Positions 9,207-19,111 of a stretch of 64,000 nucleotides of DNA are shown here, in pieces. The notes below the pieces were generated by a model, which saw nothing but the letters and a program-made list of their open reading frames with translations, was not told the DNA's origin and did not search any database. Source of the stretch: Alphaproteobacteria bacterium (GTDB taxonomy: Bacteria; Pseudomonadota; Alphaproteobacteria; Rhodobacterales; Rhodobacteraceae); NCBI GenBank assembly GCA_030427145.1, contig JAUHWT010000013.1, positions 90,933 to 154,932 on the forward strand. The letters are read 5' to 3'. A program made the position numbers and the translations under genes. The first letter of the stretch is position 1, and each line of letters starts with the position of its first letter.

Positions 9207-9665
9207 TCATGTAACAGCGATAACCTCCTCCTTGGTCATCGAACCAGGCACGATGGTGACGGGGATGTGCAGTTCGTTCATCCGGCGCCCCGTCAATGCG
9301 GAAACAATGGGGCCGGGGCCACCACCACCGGTGCCGGCGCCCAGCACGATGATGCCAATATCCGGGTTTTCCTTAATGTGGGTCAGAACGGCATCGACCT
9401 TGTCGCCCTCACGAATGGCGAGAGTCGGGGTAATTTTTTCCCGTTTCTCCATCCGGTTTTTGAAGACCTGGAAATGGGCCTCGATTTTCTCATGAGCCTC
9501 GGCCCGCATGACATCCGCCACGCCCATGAAGTGCTGAAATTCCTCGTTCGAAATTATTGCCAGCATTTCGACGCCACCACCAGTTTTGGACGCACGGATG
9601 GCGGCATACCGCATCGCGTTCAGCATTTCCGGAAGGTCGTCCAGAATGATCAAAAATTTGCGCAA
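9207..9665 (-). CDS. universal stress protein (UspA family), TTG start
   Basis: A 152-residue protein with the UspA fold: RKFLIILDDLPEML at the N-terminus (first strand with the nucleotide-contacting Asp) and IVLGAGTGGGGPGPIVSAL near residues 109-127, the G-x2-G-x9-G ATP-binding loop in slightly altered form. The longest frame begins at an ATG 39 bases further up (9704), but an excellent AGGAGGG lies five bases before TTG at 9665, and the family usually begins M-R-K-F-L. I therefore place the start at the TTG. The gene stands alone between the NifU-like gene and trpS; its ligand and trigger are unknown. Confidence 0.82.
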   Translation of the reverse strand: MRKFLIILDDLPEMLNAMRYAAIRASKTGGGVEMLAIISNEEFQHFMGVADVMRAEAHEKIEAHFQVFKNRMEKREKITPTLAIREGDKVDAVLTHIKENPDIGIIVLGAGTGGGGPGPIVSALTGRRMNELHIPVTIVPGSMTKEEVIAVT

Positions 9666-9831
9666 GAGTTCCCTCCTGGTTTGCCGCAAAGGGTTCGGGA
9701 TCATCCTTCAGCGGAGCGAAAGTCGCAACAGGTTTCGTCGGGGCTGTCAGGCGTGAACCTGCAAGCCCCTGACTTTGCCCAAAAAAGCGGAAACTATTTC
9801 GATCTTTCAGGCCTTCACCGGGCCCCAAACA

Positions 9832-10860
9832 TCAGGATTTGCGTTTTAGAATCATACCGGTGATTTCATATGTCCGATCCATGATCGGCTCCGCTATCTC
9901 CGCTGCCCGGTCTGCGCCTTTTGCCAGGATACGGTCGATTTCGGCCGGATCGGCCATCAGTTCAGACATTCGGCCCGAAATCGGTGAGAGATGCTCGACG
10001 GCCAGATCGGCGAGCGCGGGTTTGAACGCCGAGAACTGCTGCCCACCAAACTCGGTCAAAACATCCTGCGGCTGAGTTCCGGCAAGCGCGGCATAGATAT
10101 TCACCAGATTGCGAGCCTCGGGCCGTTCATCCAGTCCCTTAATCTCGCTCGGCAGGGCCTCCGGATCGGTACGCGCTTTGCGGATTTTCTGCGCGATCGC
10201 GTCGGCATCATCGCTCATGTTGATGCGGCTCATATCCGATGGATCGGATTTCGACATTTTTTTGCTGCCGTCCCGCAACGACATGACGCGCGTCGCGGCG
10301 CCCTCAATCACCGGTTCGGGCATAGGGAAAAAATCAAGACCGAAGTCGTGGTTGAACTTGGCCGCGATGTCACGGGTCAGTTCCACGTGTTGCTTTTGAT
10401 CCTCACCCACCGGGACATGGGTCGCGTGATACACGAGAATGTCGGCGGCCATCAGAGCAGGGTAGGCATAGAGACCGAGAGACGCGTTTTCCCGGTTCTT
10501 GCCAGCCTTATCCTTGAACTGCGTCATGCGGTTGATCCATCCAATCCGCGCCACGCAGTTGAAAATCCAGGCAAGCTGCGAATGGGCCGGAACCTGGGAC
10601 TGATTGAAGAGAATTGAGCGTGCCGGATCAATGCCACATGCGACATAGGCAGCCGTCAGTTCGCGGGTTGCCCTGGCAAGGGCGTCAGGTTTCTGCCAAA
10701 CCGTGATGGCATGCAGGTCTACGATACAATAGAGCGCCGGGTTCTCATCGTTTTGCATGTCTACGAAACGACGCAGTGCACCAAGGTAGTTGCCAAGGGT
10801 CAGGTTGCCCGACGGCTGGATGCCTGAAAAAACACGTGGCTGGAAATTTGCCTCTGACAT
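9832..10860 (-). CDS. trpS: tryptophanyl-tRNA synthetase
   Basis: A 342-residue class I aminoacyl-tRNA synthetase. The HIGH-like element is within [19 protein letters not shown] (residues 11-29) and the KMSKS loop is intact as [11 protein letters not shown] near residue 205. [16 protein letters not shown], which contacts tryptophan and ATP, is present. The open frame has an ATG nine codons upstream (10887), but [18 protein letters not shown] is the usual family start, so I use 10860. It is separated by more than 150 bases from the stress protein gene and is probably monocistronic. Confidence 0.95.
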   Translation of the reverse strand: MSEANFQPRVFSGIQPSGNLTLGNYLGALRRFVDMQNDENPALYCIVDLHAITVWQKPDALARATRELTAAYVACGIDPARSILFNQSQVPAHSQLAWIFNCVARIGWINRMTQFKDKAGKNRENASLGLYAYPALMAADILVYHATHVPVGEDQKQHVELTRDIAAKFNHDFGLDFFPMPEPVIEGAATRVMSLRDGSKKMSKSDPSDMSRINMSDDADAIAQKIRKARTDPEALPSEIKGLDERPEARNLVNIYAALAGTQPQDVLTEFGGQQFSAFKPALADLAVEHLSPISGRMSELMADPAEIDRILAKGADRAAEIAEPIMDRTYEITGMILKRKS

Positions 10861-11331
10861 GGTCGCGATCCGCAGGTTCAACTTCAAACCCCGCGCTTAT
10901 TCACGCTGAACCGGTTCCGGTCAACAGCAGAGAGGTGTTTGCCGTGGAAACCGCCTTTGGCCATCGGATCGAAGCTTCCCGAAACAAGGGCCTTTTGGCC
11001 ATATTCCGCTCATGGCGTGCCGCACCACACACGGTGGGTTGAACGTTTCGTGTACATCGCGCAAACACCCGCCATCGGATCAGGATTTGAAGCTGAAGAC
11101 GCAGCGCCACTGCCCATCGCGGTTGGCGAAGGGATGGGTGTAATCTGCGTCTTGAGTGGAGGCCGATGTCCAATCGGACGGGGATAGAGGAGTTCCGGAG
11201 CATTTCGGCCGGGCGTACGCCTCCACCGTGTCCGGGGTCGCTATTAGTAAATTCCGTGGGCGCTGAGACCGGCCGGTGCCGGGAGCGTTAACAGGGGGCT
11301 GAATTTCTGTGGGGTGGTGCTTGTGCAACCG
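10861..11331. other. intergenic region without a recognisable gene
   Basis: About 470 bases lie between trpS (leftward) and the cyclic-nucleotide-binding gene (rightward), so it should hold both promoters. Open frames of up to 100 codons occur on both strands, but none has a ribosome binding site, recognisable motif or consistent reading-frame character. A ten-base palindrome ACCGGCCGGT is at 11268-11277. I cannot exclude a decayed gene. Confidence 0.5.
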
Positions 11332-11994
11332 ATGGAACTGACGATCGAATCCGCGCTGTCCCCCGGGGGGCTGATCGGGCACCTGTCGTATCTGCTCATG
11401 GTCCTGTCCATGATGATGCGGTCGATGGGCATGTTACGGGTCCTGGTCATTCTTTCCGCTATTGCGGCCATTATCTATGATACGGTTTGGCTTCGAGACC
11501 CCGTCGGTCTTTTTTGGGAAACTCTGCTGATCCTTGTGAACGTGTACCAGTTGGTCGTCATCTTTCGTCGCAACTACGCCGCAAGCTTCACTGAAGAGGA
11601 GCGCAGGTTTGTCGGCAATTGTTTGTGGGGATTGGGCCGGGGGGAGGCACGGCAGCTATTGGATCTGGGTGAATGGGTCGATTTTCCAAGCCAAACAAAA
11701 TTGACCACCGAAGGTGTCCGCTCACCGTATCTCTATTACGTCTCATCCGGTGACATTGAGGTCCTCAGGGATGGCAGGACTGTAGCTCACATAGGTGCGG
11801 GACAGTTCGTTGGCGAGATGTCCCTGATTGATGAGGACGTGGCCGTTGCCGATACCTATGCCACCCGCAGAACCAGATGCTGGCGACTGGGCACAAATAC
11901 GCTGGATGCGATGAACATTCATTATCCGCAGCTGCGAACCAGTATTGTTGACGGCATCGGGCGGGACCTGAAGCGCAAGCTTATGGCGGGGTAG
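11332..11994 (+). CDS. membrane protein with C-terminal cyclic-nucleotide-binding domain
   Basis: A 220-residue protein. Residues 10-70 contain about three hydrophobic segments (LIGHLSYLLMVLSMMM; VLVILSAIAAIIYD; WETLLILVNVYQLVVIF). Residues 105-205 form a cNMP-binding-like domain with FVGEMSLIDEDVAVADTYATR, which corresponds to the phosphate-binding cassette; in true cAMP receptors this reads FGE-L-x(n)-R-A-A, and here the Arg-Ala pair is not preserved, so cAMP binding is doubtful. The layout resembles bacterial Popeye-domain-like proteins. GTG codons at 11314 and 11322 are alternative starts. Confidence 0.68.
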   Translation: MELTIESALSPGGLIGHLSYLLMVLSMMMRSMGMLRVLVILSAIAAIIYDTVWLRDPVGLFWETLLILVNVYQLVVIFRRNYAASFTEEERRFVGNCLWGLGRGEARQLLDLGEWVDFPSQTKLTTEGVRSPYLYYVSSGDIEVLRDGRTVAHIGAGQFVGEMSLIDEDVAVADTYATRRTRCWRLGTNTLDAMNIHYPQLRTSIVDGIGRDLKRKLMAG

Positions 11995-12188
11995 CCGAAG
12001 GGTAACCGGGAATTCTACTTCGCGCATCCATATGTGACCACGGCAGCCACACTGCCTTGATTGACCCTTGTTCAGTCGTCGTGCGAGGGATATGACCCGT
12101 CGCCACGATACATCAGGCGAAACCCGGGCGAATACGTGGATGGACAGGTGCCGGATGTGGCCGCCGCCCAATGCCAGGAGACTTGCGT

Positions 12189-12881
12189 ATGAACATGATC
12201 GGAACCTTCGTAAAACCAATGCACCCGGAAGGACGGCGTTTCGTCGCCATATTCCTGGTAATTGCACTGGCCCTTTTTCTTATGTCCGATTTCCTTGGCT
12301 GGGTTGGTCTCGGTCTGACTGTGTGGTGCTACTATTTCTTTCGCGATCCCAAACGAACGACACCGGTCGACAGTAACCTGTTCATCAGTCCGGCCGATGG
12401 AGTTGTCTCTCTGATCGGCCGTGCCGTTCCACCGGCTGAACTGGGTATGGATGGTACGGAACTGACACGGGTCAGCGTTTTCATGAATGTCTTCAACTGT
12501 CATGTGAACCGCTCACCAATTGCAGGGACCGTTCGCAAGGTTGCGTACCGTCCGGGCAAATTTTTCAACGCCTCCCTTGATAAGGCGAGCAGTGACAACG
12601 AACGCAATTCGCTTTGCATTGAAATGCAGGACGGTCGCCAGATCGCGGTGGTTCAGATTGCCGGGTTGGTGGCACGACGCATTGTCTGTTTCGTGCGGGA
12701 CGATGCCAGGCTGGAGGCGGGCGAGCGCTTTGGCCTGATCCGGTTTGGTTCGCGCGTGGACGTTTACCTTCCGGAGGGTGTGAAGCCGCTGGTTAGCGTT
12801 GGACAGACCATGGTCGCCGGCGAAACGGTACTGGCTGACATGTCGTACGACGGACCTGCCCGAACTGGCAGAACGGGGTAG
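12189..12881 (+). CDS. psd: phosphatidylserine decarboxylase proenzyme
   Basis: A 230-residue proenzyme of the short (archaeal/alphaproteobacterial) type. It makes phosphatidylethanolamine and is membrane-associated through residues 16-50. The pyruvoyl-forming self-cleavage site is the Gly-Ser in [11 protein letters not shown] near residue 190. The catalytic segment [16 protein letters not shown] is present near residue 100. AGGAG lies eight bases before the ATG at 12189; an upstream in-frame codon at 12171 lacks this. pssA follows after two bases, so substrate supply and decarboxylation are co-expressed. Confidence 0.94.
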   Translation: MNMIGTFVKPMHPEGRRFVAIFLVIALALFLMSDFLGWVGLGLTVWCYYFFRDPKRTTPVDSNLFISPADGVVSLIGRAVPPAELGMDGTELTRVSVFMNVFNCHVNRSPIAGTVRKVAYRPGKFFNASLDKASSDNERNSLCIEMQDGRQIAVVQIAGLVARRIVCFVRDDARLEAGERFGLIRFGSRVDVYLPEGVKPLVSVGQTMVAGETVLADMSYDGPARTGRTG

Positions 12882-12883
12882 CC

Positions 12884-13642
12884 ATGGGTAACCTTCCGGA
12901 ACCTCAACAGCGTCCAAGGTCGGAATTCCCGATCATAACGCTGTTGCCGAATGTGCTGACCATAGCCGCAATCTGTGCCGGCCTGACAGCGATCAGGCTG
13001 GGTGTTGAGGGCAATTACGAACTCGCGGTTCAGTTGGTCCTGTTTGCGGGGGTTCTGGATGGTTTGGATGGCCGACTGGCACGGGCACTGAAATCCGACA
13101 GCAAAATGGGTGCGGAACTGGATTCGCTCGCGGATTTCCTGAACTTCGGTGTCGCGCCGCCTCTCCTGATCTACTACTGGGCTTTGGACACTACGAGGAG
13201 CGCGGGCTGGATTTGCGTGCTGATTTTCGCGGTGTGCTGCGTGGTCAGGCTGGCGCGTTTCAACGTTCACGCAAAATCGGAAACCGATGAGTTCGACAAC
13301 CGGTTCTTCGTTGGCGTACCCGCTCCGGCGGGCGCTCTGCTCGTGTTGCTGCCGATGTTCATTTCGTTCTCGATTGCCGAAAAACCAGTGCTGCCGGTGG
13401 CAATGATCTGCCTGCATATGGTGTTTGTCGGGTGGCTTCTTATCAGCCGTATTCCGACATGGTCGTTCAAAACGCTCACCGTCTCGCGTGAAAACGTGAA
13501 GTTTTTCCTCGTGGGAATTGCGTTCACTGGTGCGGCGGCTCTGACATACGCATGGGTCACACTGGTGGCGTTGTGCATCGCCTATGTTGGCGCGGTGATC
13601 TGGGCTCTGGTCAGCGGGAAGCGGCCGGACACCTCGCAGTAG
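12884..13642 (+). CDS. pssA: CDP-diacylglycerol--serine O-phosphatidyltransferase
   Basis: A 252-residue multi-spanning CDP-alcohol phosphatidyltransferase. The catalytic signature D-G-x2-A-R-x8-G-x3-D-x3-D is complete, from DGLDGRLARAL to ELDSLADFLNFG (residues 46-79). About seven hydrophobic segments follow. It condenses CDP-diacylglycerol with L-serine and supplies phosphatidylserine to the product of psd, two bases upstream. Confidence 0.94.
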   Translation: MGNLPEPQQRPRSEFPIITLLPNVLTIAAICAGLTAIRLGVEGNYELAVQLVLFAGVLDGLDGRLARALKSDSKMGAELDSLADFLNFGVAPPLLIYYWALDTTRSAGWICVLIFAVCCVVRLARFNVHAKSETDEFDNRFFVGVPAPAGALLVLLPMFISFSIAEKPVLPVAMICLHMVFVGWLLISRIPTWSFKTLTVSRENVKFFLVGIAFTGAAALTYAWVTLVALCIAYVGAVIWALVSGKRPDTSQ

Positions 13643-13713
13643 CTTGGCACTCCGTGGAGGACCCAGTTTTCGCTGTCTTGATTTGAAGACTGGAATATGT
13701 GTCCCTCAGTTTC

Positions 13714-14769
13714 ATGGATGGGGCGTTTCCGAATAATCTGGGCCTGACAGCGCCAATAGTTCAGGCCCCAATGGCTGGCGTGTCCACGCCTTAAATGGCA
13801 GCTGCGGTTTCGAATGCGGGTGCCCTGGGCAGTCTGGGTTTGGCCGCCTTGGACGTGGAGACGGCAGCGGAGCAGATCGCGCAGACGCGGCAAAAAACGC
13901 AAAGACCCTTTGGCGTGAACTTCTTCTGCCACGAACCGGCCCGGCGCGATGCCGTGCTTGAACAGTCGTGGATTGAACACACCGCTCCCCTTTTCTCGAA
14001 ATTTGGGGCCGTTCCGCCCGTTGAACTGAATGAAATTTACCGGAGCTTTCGCGACAACGACGCCATGTTTCGGATGCTTCTGGAAACCCGCCCAGCGGTT
14101 GTCAGTTTTCACTTCGGTTTGCCTCGGCCCGATCAGATTAGCGCACTCCATGAAGTAGGGTGCTTTCTGATTGCAAGCGCAACCAGGGTCTTCGAGGGCC
14201 AGGTCGTCGAGCGGGCCGGGATTGACGCCGTGGTCGCGCAGGGCTGGGGCGCTGGAGGTCATCGGGGGATATTTGATCCTGACGGTCCCGATGACCGGTG
14301 CGATACCGAGACACTGACCCGTCGGCTTGTGCGTGAGACCAACCTGCCGGTGATTGCAGCAGGTGGTTTGATGGATGGCCAGCATGTCGTGGCGGCGCTG
14401 GGCTGGGGTGCATCGGCGGCTCAACTCGGAACTGCTTTTGTCGGATGCCCTGAAAGTGCAGCCGATGAAGCCTATCGTGACCGTTTGTCGAAAGGCGGCA
14501 GCACGGTGATGACGCGTGTCATATCAGGCCGCCCCGCAAGATGCCTAAGCAACGCGTTTACGGCGTGGGGCAAGGGAGTGAGTCCCGATGGAGTGCCCGC
14601 TTACCCGTGTGCCTACGACCTCGCAAAAGCGCTCAACGGTGTTGCTAAAGCCGCCGGTGAAACGGGTTACGGGGCGCAGTGGTCGGGCGCCGGATGCGAT
14701 CGGGCGCGGTCAATGCCGGCCGGTAAACTCGTAAAGGAGCTCATCGCGGAAATGCAAATCTGCAGCTAA
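13714..14769 (+). pseudogene. nitronate monooxygenase-like flavin oxidoreductase interrupted by an in-frame TAA
   Basis: The full reading frame starts at ATG 13714 (MDGAFPNNLGLTAPIVQAP) and contains the FMN-binding N-terminal strand QAPMAGVSTP, then meets TAA at 13792-13794, exactly where family members continue (…STP-x-MAAAVSNAGALGSLG). The frame resumes at ATG 13795 and runs intact for 324 codons, with GWGAGGHRG and AAGGLMDGQHVVAALGWGASAAQLGTAF (phosphate-binding) preserved. A GAA-to-TAA change would explain it. Reinitiation at 13795 would give a protein lacking the first beta strand. It could be a recent pseudogene or a sequencing error; the rest shows no decay. Confidence 0.75.
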
Positions 14770-16307
14770 CGGCGGATCATGGAGCGAATGTCCGCTCGGG
14801 TCATGGCACCCGTAAGCAATACCGCCGCTGCATATGTTGCCATTCCAAATGCGACCAGCAGGGCGAGAGCACCATAGCGCCAAACCGGAAGTTGAAGATG
14901 GGCTGAAAGAACCTGTTCCAGTACCACCAGTACGCCGCCCATCATCAGTGTGGCGAGAATGAGGCGGGGCAGGGTGCGCAACAACCTGGCATCCGCACGG
15001 ACTGACTCTCCCATGCTGCGTGAGCCGTTCCAAAGGAGCAGTGTCATAACCCACCCGGCAACCGTGGTTCCAAGTGCGGCTGCGGCGAAGCCCATAACCG
15101 GGGCAAGGGCGATGGCAACGACCACATTGACCAGCATTCCGTAGACCGCGAACCGCAACGGTGTGCGGGTGTCCTCCCGGACATAATACATTGGCAGAAA
15201 TACTTTTTGCAGAACGAATGCCGGAAGGCCCGCTCCATAAATTGCCACGGCCAGTGCGGTTCGGGCGGTATCTGACGCGGTAAACTCCCCGCGCTCGTAG
15301 AGGACGGAAACAAGTGGCGTGGGGATAAGAATCAGCGCGAGCGTCGCAGGCAGGGTCAGGGCCAGTGTAAATTCCGTCGCGCGATTTACGGCGAAACGGG
15401 AGCCCTGTTCGTCATTTGCCCCCAATTTGCGGGCTAGATCCGGCAACAGTACGATACCGATTGCAATGCCCACGACACCAAGGGGCAACTGGTAAAGGCG
15501 ATCCGCGAAGGACAGCCAGGCGACGGCACCATCGAAGAACGATCCGACCTGTCGGCCCACCAGCAGGTTAATTTGCGTCACTCCGCCTGCAATGATGGCG
15601 GGGCCTGCAATAATGGCCAGCCGCTTCAACTCCGGTGTGAGCCTCGGCCTGCGCGGAACAAGCCGGTAGCCAGCGTTGGCTGCAGCTTTCCATACCAAAA
15701 CAAGCTGCGCGACGCCTGCTACCGGTACCGCCCAGACGAGCCAAAGGGCAACCTCTCCTCCCACCAGATCACCGATCAGGAGAAAGGAGATCATTGTAAT
15801 GTTCATCAGGACCGGAGCCGCCGCCGCCGCCGCAAATCGACCAAGAGCGTTGAGGACGCCGCTTAGAAGCGCTGCTACGGAAATGAACAGGATGTAGGGG
15901 AAGGCTATGCGGCCGTAGTGAACGCTCAGTTCGAATCGTTCATCCCCCTGAAATCCACTTGCCATGGCAAGCACGAGCCATGGCATGAAGACCTGCGCTA
16001 CCACGCAGAGACCCATGAGAATGGTGACCAAGCCTGACAGGGCGTCGCGTGCAAATTCTTTGGGTTCGTCCCCCGTTTCCAAACGTTTGGCGAACATGGG
16101 CACGAAGGCCATGTTGAACGCGCCCTCTGCAAAGAAACGGCGAAACATGTTTGGTAGGGTGAATGCCACGAGGAATGCCTGGGCCGCCGGTCCGGAGCCA
16201 AGGTACGATGCCAGCAGGATGTCGCGCGCCAGACCGAAGACGCGGCTCAGCAGCGTCCAGGTTCCTACGGTCAGAAATGCGGGCAGGAGCCGGATTGAAC
16301 GCTTCAA
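14766..16307 (-). CDS. murJ: lipid II flippase MurJ
   Basis: A 513-residue polytopic protein of the MOP superfamily with about 14 hydrophobic segments. The N-terminus KRSIRLLPAFLTVGTWTLLSRVFGLARDI and the segment FRRFFAEGAFNMAFVPMF are near-invariant in MurJ. It flips the peptidoglycan precursor lipid II across the inner membrane. The start overlaps the glnD stop by four bases, and its stop overlaps the convergent oxidoreductase gene by four bases. murJ next to glnD is a recurrent alphaproteobacterial arrangement. Confidence 0.94.
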   Translation of the reverse strand: MKRSIRLLPAFLTVGTWTLLSRVFGLARDILLASYLGSGPAAQAFLVAFTLPNMFRRFFAEGAFNMAFVPMFAKRLETGDEPKEFARDALSGLVTILMGLCVVAQVFMPWLVLAMASGFQGDERFELSVHYGRIAFPYILFISVAALLSGVLNALGRFAAAAAAPVLMNITMISFLLIGDLVGGEVALWLVWAVPVAGVAQLVLVWKAAANAGYRLVPRRPRLTPELKRLAIIAGPAIIAGGVTQINLLVGRQVGSFFDGAVAWLSFADRLYQLPLGVVGIAIGIVLLPDLARKLGANDEQGSRFAVNRATEFTLALTLPATLALILIPTPLVSVLYERGEFTASDTARTALAVAIYGAGLPAFVLQKVFLPMYYVREDTRTPLRFAVYGMLVNVVVAIALAPVMGFAAAALGTTVAGWVMTLLLWNGSRSMGESVRADARLLRTLPRLILATLMMGGVLVVLEQVLSAHLQLPVWRYGALALLVAFGMATYAAAVLLTGAMTRADIRSMIRR

Positions 16308-19111
16308 GGATCGGGACCCGGTGCCGCGTTGATAACCTCAAGCAGCCGCTTTTCGATTTGGTTTCGTTTGCTCTCGGCGTGAAGCTTCAGACCGAATATG
16401 TCTTTCACGTAAAACACATCCACCGCCTGCTTGCCGTAGGTCGCGATGATCAGCGAGGAAATCGGAATATTGTTCCGGGTTAGGGTCCGACAGATGTCAT
16501 AGAGGAGACCGGGGCGGTCAAAGGTTTCGACCTCAATGATCGTAAAGACGTCACTGCCGGTGTTGTCGAAGGTGATCTGGGTGGGAACGACGAAGCGGCT
16601 TTCCCTCGGTTTGATCCGGTCTTTCTCGCGCAGTGCCTCGCCGGCGATGACCTCACCTTCGAGAATGCGTCTTACGCTGCGGCGCAGGCGGGAAATGCGC
16701 GATTGTTCGTAGGGTTTACCTTCCGAATCCTGAATCCAGAACGCGGCCGTCGCGTTGCCATCAGAGGTGGTGTAGCTGCGAGCATCGACGGTGTTGGCGC
16801 CCACAATGGCCAGCGCTCCGGTCAGGCGCGTGAAAATACCGATATGGTCGGCCATGGCAAAGCAGACCTGCGTGGCGTCCCGTTCCTCGTCCAGCTCGAT
16901 GTTGATACCGGCACCGTCGGTTGGCAGGTTTCGCAGCAGGTTGGCGAATATTTTGTGGGTCCGTGTATCGAAGCCCAGCCAGTAGGGCGAATAGTGCCGG
17001 TCCCACTCCGCCTTAATTTCTTCTTCCGTCCATCCGTCCAGAGCTTCCGCGAGTTCCTCCTGGGCCTGCCGTTCGCGTTCCGGACGGTCCTGAGACTGTC
17101 CGCCGCTTAGATATTCGAGCGTATTGGAATAGAGTGTTCTGAGCAGCGTGGCTTTCCAGTTGTTCCACACTCCAGGACCGACCCCACGGATATCGCAAAC
17201 GGTTAGAACAAATAGGAGTTTGAGCCTCATAGGGCTTTTCACGATCTTGGCAAAATCGCGCACCGTTCGTGGATCCGTCAGGTCGCGCCGCTGCGCCGTG
17301 TCGGACATGATGAGGTGGTTTTCAACCAACCAAACCACCAGTTCGGTTTCCGCTTCGGTTAGGCCAAGACGTGGTGCCAGTTCCGTAGCGATTTCCGCAC
17401 CGTATTCGGAATGATCCCGATCCGATCCCTTGCCGATGTCATGGAGCAGCAGCGCAACATACAGCACCCGTCGGTTCACGCCTTTCGACATGATGGCCGA
17501 ACACATGGGGATTTCTTCAACCAAATCGCCCTGTTCGATGTGGCCAAGTGCCGCGATGACCTGGATGGTGTGTTCGTCGACCGTGTAGTGGTGATACATA
17601 TTGAACTGCATCATCGCCACGATCCGGCCAAACTCCGGTATGAACCGGCCCAAAACGCCGACTTCGTTCATGAGACGAAGTTCGCGTTCCGGCCTGTTTT
17701 GATCCAGAAGGAGTTGCAGAAAAATCCGGTTGGCCTCCGGGTCGTTCCGCATGTTGTCATCGATAAGATCGAGATTGGCGGCAACAAGACGGAGGCTGTC
17801 CGGATGCACCGGGATGCCTGTGGTCAGCCCTTCACGGAACAGGCGCAGGATGTTGACGGGGTCTTCCAAGAAACGGTCGGCATCGAGGATGTCGATACGT
17901 CCGTGTTTAAGCCGGTAGGCTGATCCGGAAGCGCTGCGACCGAAGGTAAATACGTGACGCAGTGTCTGACGAATATTGGGGCGTGGTTTAGCGTGGCGGG
18001 CTTCGAGAGCTGCCAAGAAGATGCGTGTCAGGTCACCAACATGCTTCGCGTGGCGGAAGTAGTCCTGCATGTAACGCTCGACCGCCTGCTGGCCGGACGA
18101 CCCGGTGTAGCCCAGCCTCTCGGCCAGTTCGACCTGCGTGTCGAAGGTCAGTTGTTCAGTTGCACGGTTCGTCAGCAGGTGCAGGTTTACCCGTGTGGTC
18201 CACAAGAACGCCTCAGCCTCCGCGAAAGAATCGGCTTCCTCCCGTGAGAAAACACCCGCGCGAACGAGGTCGGACATGGTGTCAGCGTGGTTGAGGTATT
18301 TGGCGATCCAGATCAGCGTTTGAAGGTCGCGGAGCCCGCCCTTACTCTCCTTGACGTTGGGTTCAAGCAGGTAACGCGTCGTACCCTGTCGTTTGTGCCG
18401 CTGGTCCCGTTCCTCGAGTTTGAGCTCAACGAACTCCGTCCCCGTTTTCTCAAAAAGTTCAGGCCAAATCCGGTCGTCCAGTTGCGCGGAGAGTTCCTCG
18501 CTACCCCATATCCTGCGAGTCTCGAGAAGTGTTGTGCGAATGGTAACGTCGGTCTTCGCGAGCCTGATGCAGTCGTCGATGGTGCGGACCGAGTGGCCGA
18601 CCTTCAGTTTGAGATCCCAGAGAATGTAGAGGACGCTCTCAACCAGGCTCTCACCCCAGGCGGTCTGCTTGTAGGGGATTAGGAACAGCAGATCGACGTC
18701 CGAATAGGGAGCCATCTCCCCCCGTCCATAGCCACCAACAGCCAAAGTGGCCAGGTGTTCGGATGCCGTTGGATTGGGGCGTGGGTGAAGGTGTTCGGCG
18801 CACACGTCGAGAACCAGTGTAACGATCCTGTCGGTCAGCCAAGAATAGTCGTGGATTGCCCGATGCGCATCGAGGGGACGTTTAAGGACTTCCTCCCGAA
18901 TGCGGTCACGTCCCGACTGATACGCGGTCTGCAGAAGTGGCACGATCTCCTGCCGCAGAGCCGACTTGTTTTCGGTTGACTTCACGGCCGCATTTACGTC
19001 GTCGATCAGCCCTTCGACGTCGAAAATATTTTTAGGCTTTGAAAACAGGCCCTTCCAGCCCTTTGGCTTCTTTTTCTTCAGGGGCGTCTGATCAGTTGGC
19101 AAAGGTTCCAA
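16304..19111 (-). CDS. glnD: [protein-PII] uridylyltransferase / uridylyl-removing enzyme
   Basis: About 935 residues, bifunctional nitrogen sensor. Domains in order: nucleotidyltransferase with GGYGRGEMAPYSDVDLLFL (GS…DxD motif), GlnD helical linker, HD domain with LLLHDIGKGSDRDHSEYG, and two C-terminal ACT domains (starting near IFTRLTGALAI and FDRPGLLYDI) that bind glutamine. No ATG lies near the expected N-terminus: the only upstream ATG (19216) would lie deep inside the preceding gene. TTG codons at 19111 and 19102 are in frame, the second overlapping the neighbour's stop, so a non-ATG start coupled to that gene is likely. I use 19111. Confidence 0.88.
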   Translation of the reverse strand: MEPLPTDQTPLKKKKPKGWKGLFSKPKNIFDVEGLIDDVNAAVKSTENKSALRQEIVPLLQTAYQSGRDRIREEVLKRPLDAHRAIHDYSWLTDRIVTLVLDVCAEHLHPRPNPTASEHLATLAVGGYGRGEMAPYSDVDLLFLIPYKQTAWGESLVESVLYILWDLKLKVGHSVRTIDDCIRLAKTDVTIRTTLLETRRIWGSEELSAQLDDRIWPELFEKTGTEFVELKLEERDQRHKRQGTTRYLLEPNVKESKGGLRDLQTLIWIAKYLNHADTMSDLVRAGVFSREEADSFAEAEAFLWTTRVNLHLLTNRATEQLTFDTQVELAERLGYTGSSGQQAVERYMQDYFRHAKHVGDLTRIFLAALEARHAKPRPNIRQTLRHVFTFGRSASGSAYRLKHGRIDILDADRFLEDPVNILRLFREGLTTGIPVHPDSLRLVAANLDLIDDNMRNDPEANRIFLQLLLDQNRPERELRLMNEVGVLGRFIPEFGRIVAMMQFNMYHHYTVDEHTIQVIAALGHIEQGDLVEEIPMCSAIMSKGVNRRVLYVALLLHDIGKGSDRDHSEYGAEIATELAPRLGLTEAETELVVWLVENHLIMSDTAQRRDLTDPRTVRDFAKIVKSPMRLKLLFVLTVCDIRGVGPGVWNNWKATLLRTLYSNTLEYLSGGQSQDRPERERQAQEELAEALDGWTEEEIKAEWDRHYSPYWLGFDTRTHKIFANLLRNLPTDGAGINIELDEERDATQVCFAMADHIGIFTRLTGALAIVGANTVDARSYTTSDGNATAAFWIQDSEGKPYEQSRISRLRRSVRRILEGEVIAGEALREKDRIKPRESRFVVPTQITFDNTGSDVFTIIEVETFDRPGLLYDICRTLTRNNIPISSLIIATYGKQAVDVFYVKDIFGLKLHAESKRNQIEKRLLEVINAAPGPDP

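Noticed and set aside
10901..11203. ORFs on both strands in the gap after trpS.
   Set aside because: No binding site, no motif, and mutually overlapping frames of similar length; treated as non-coding.
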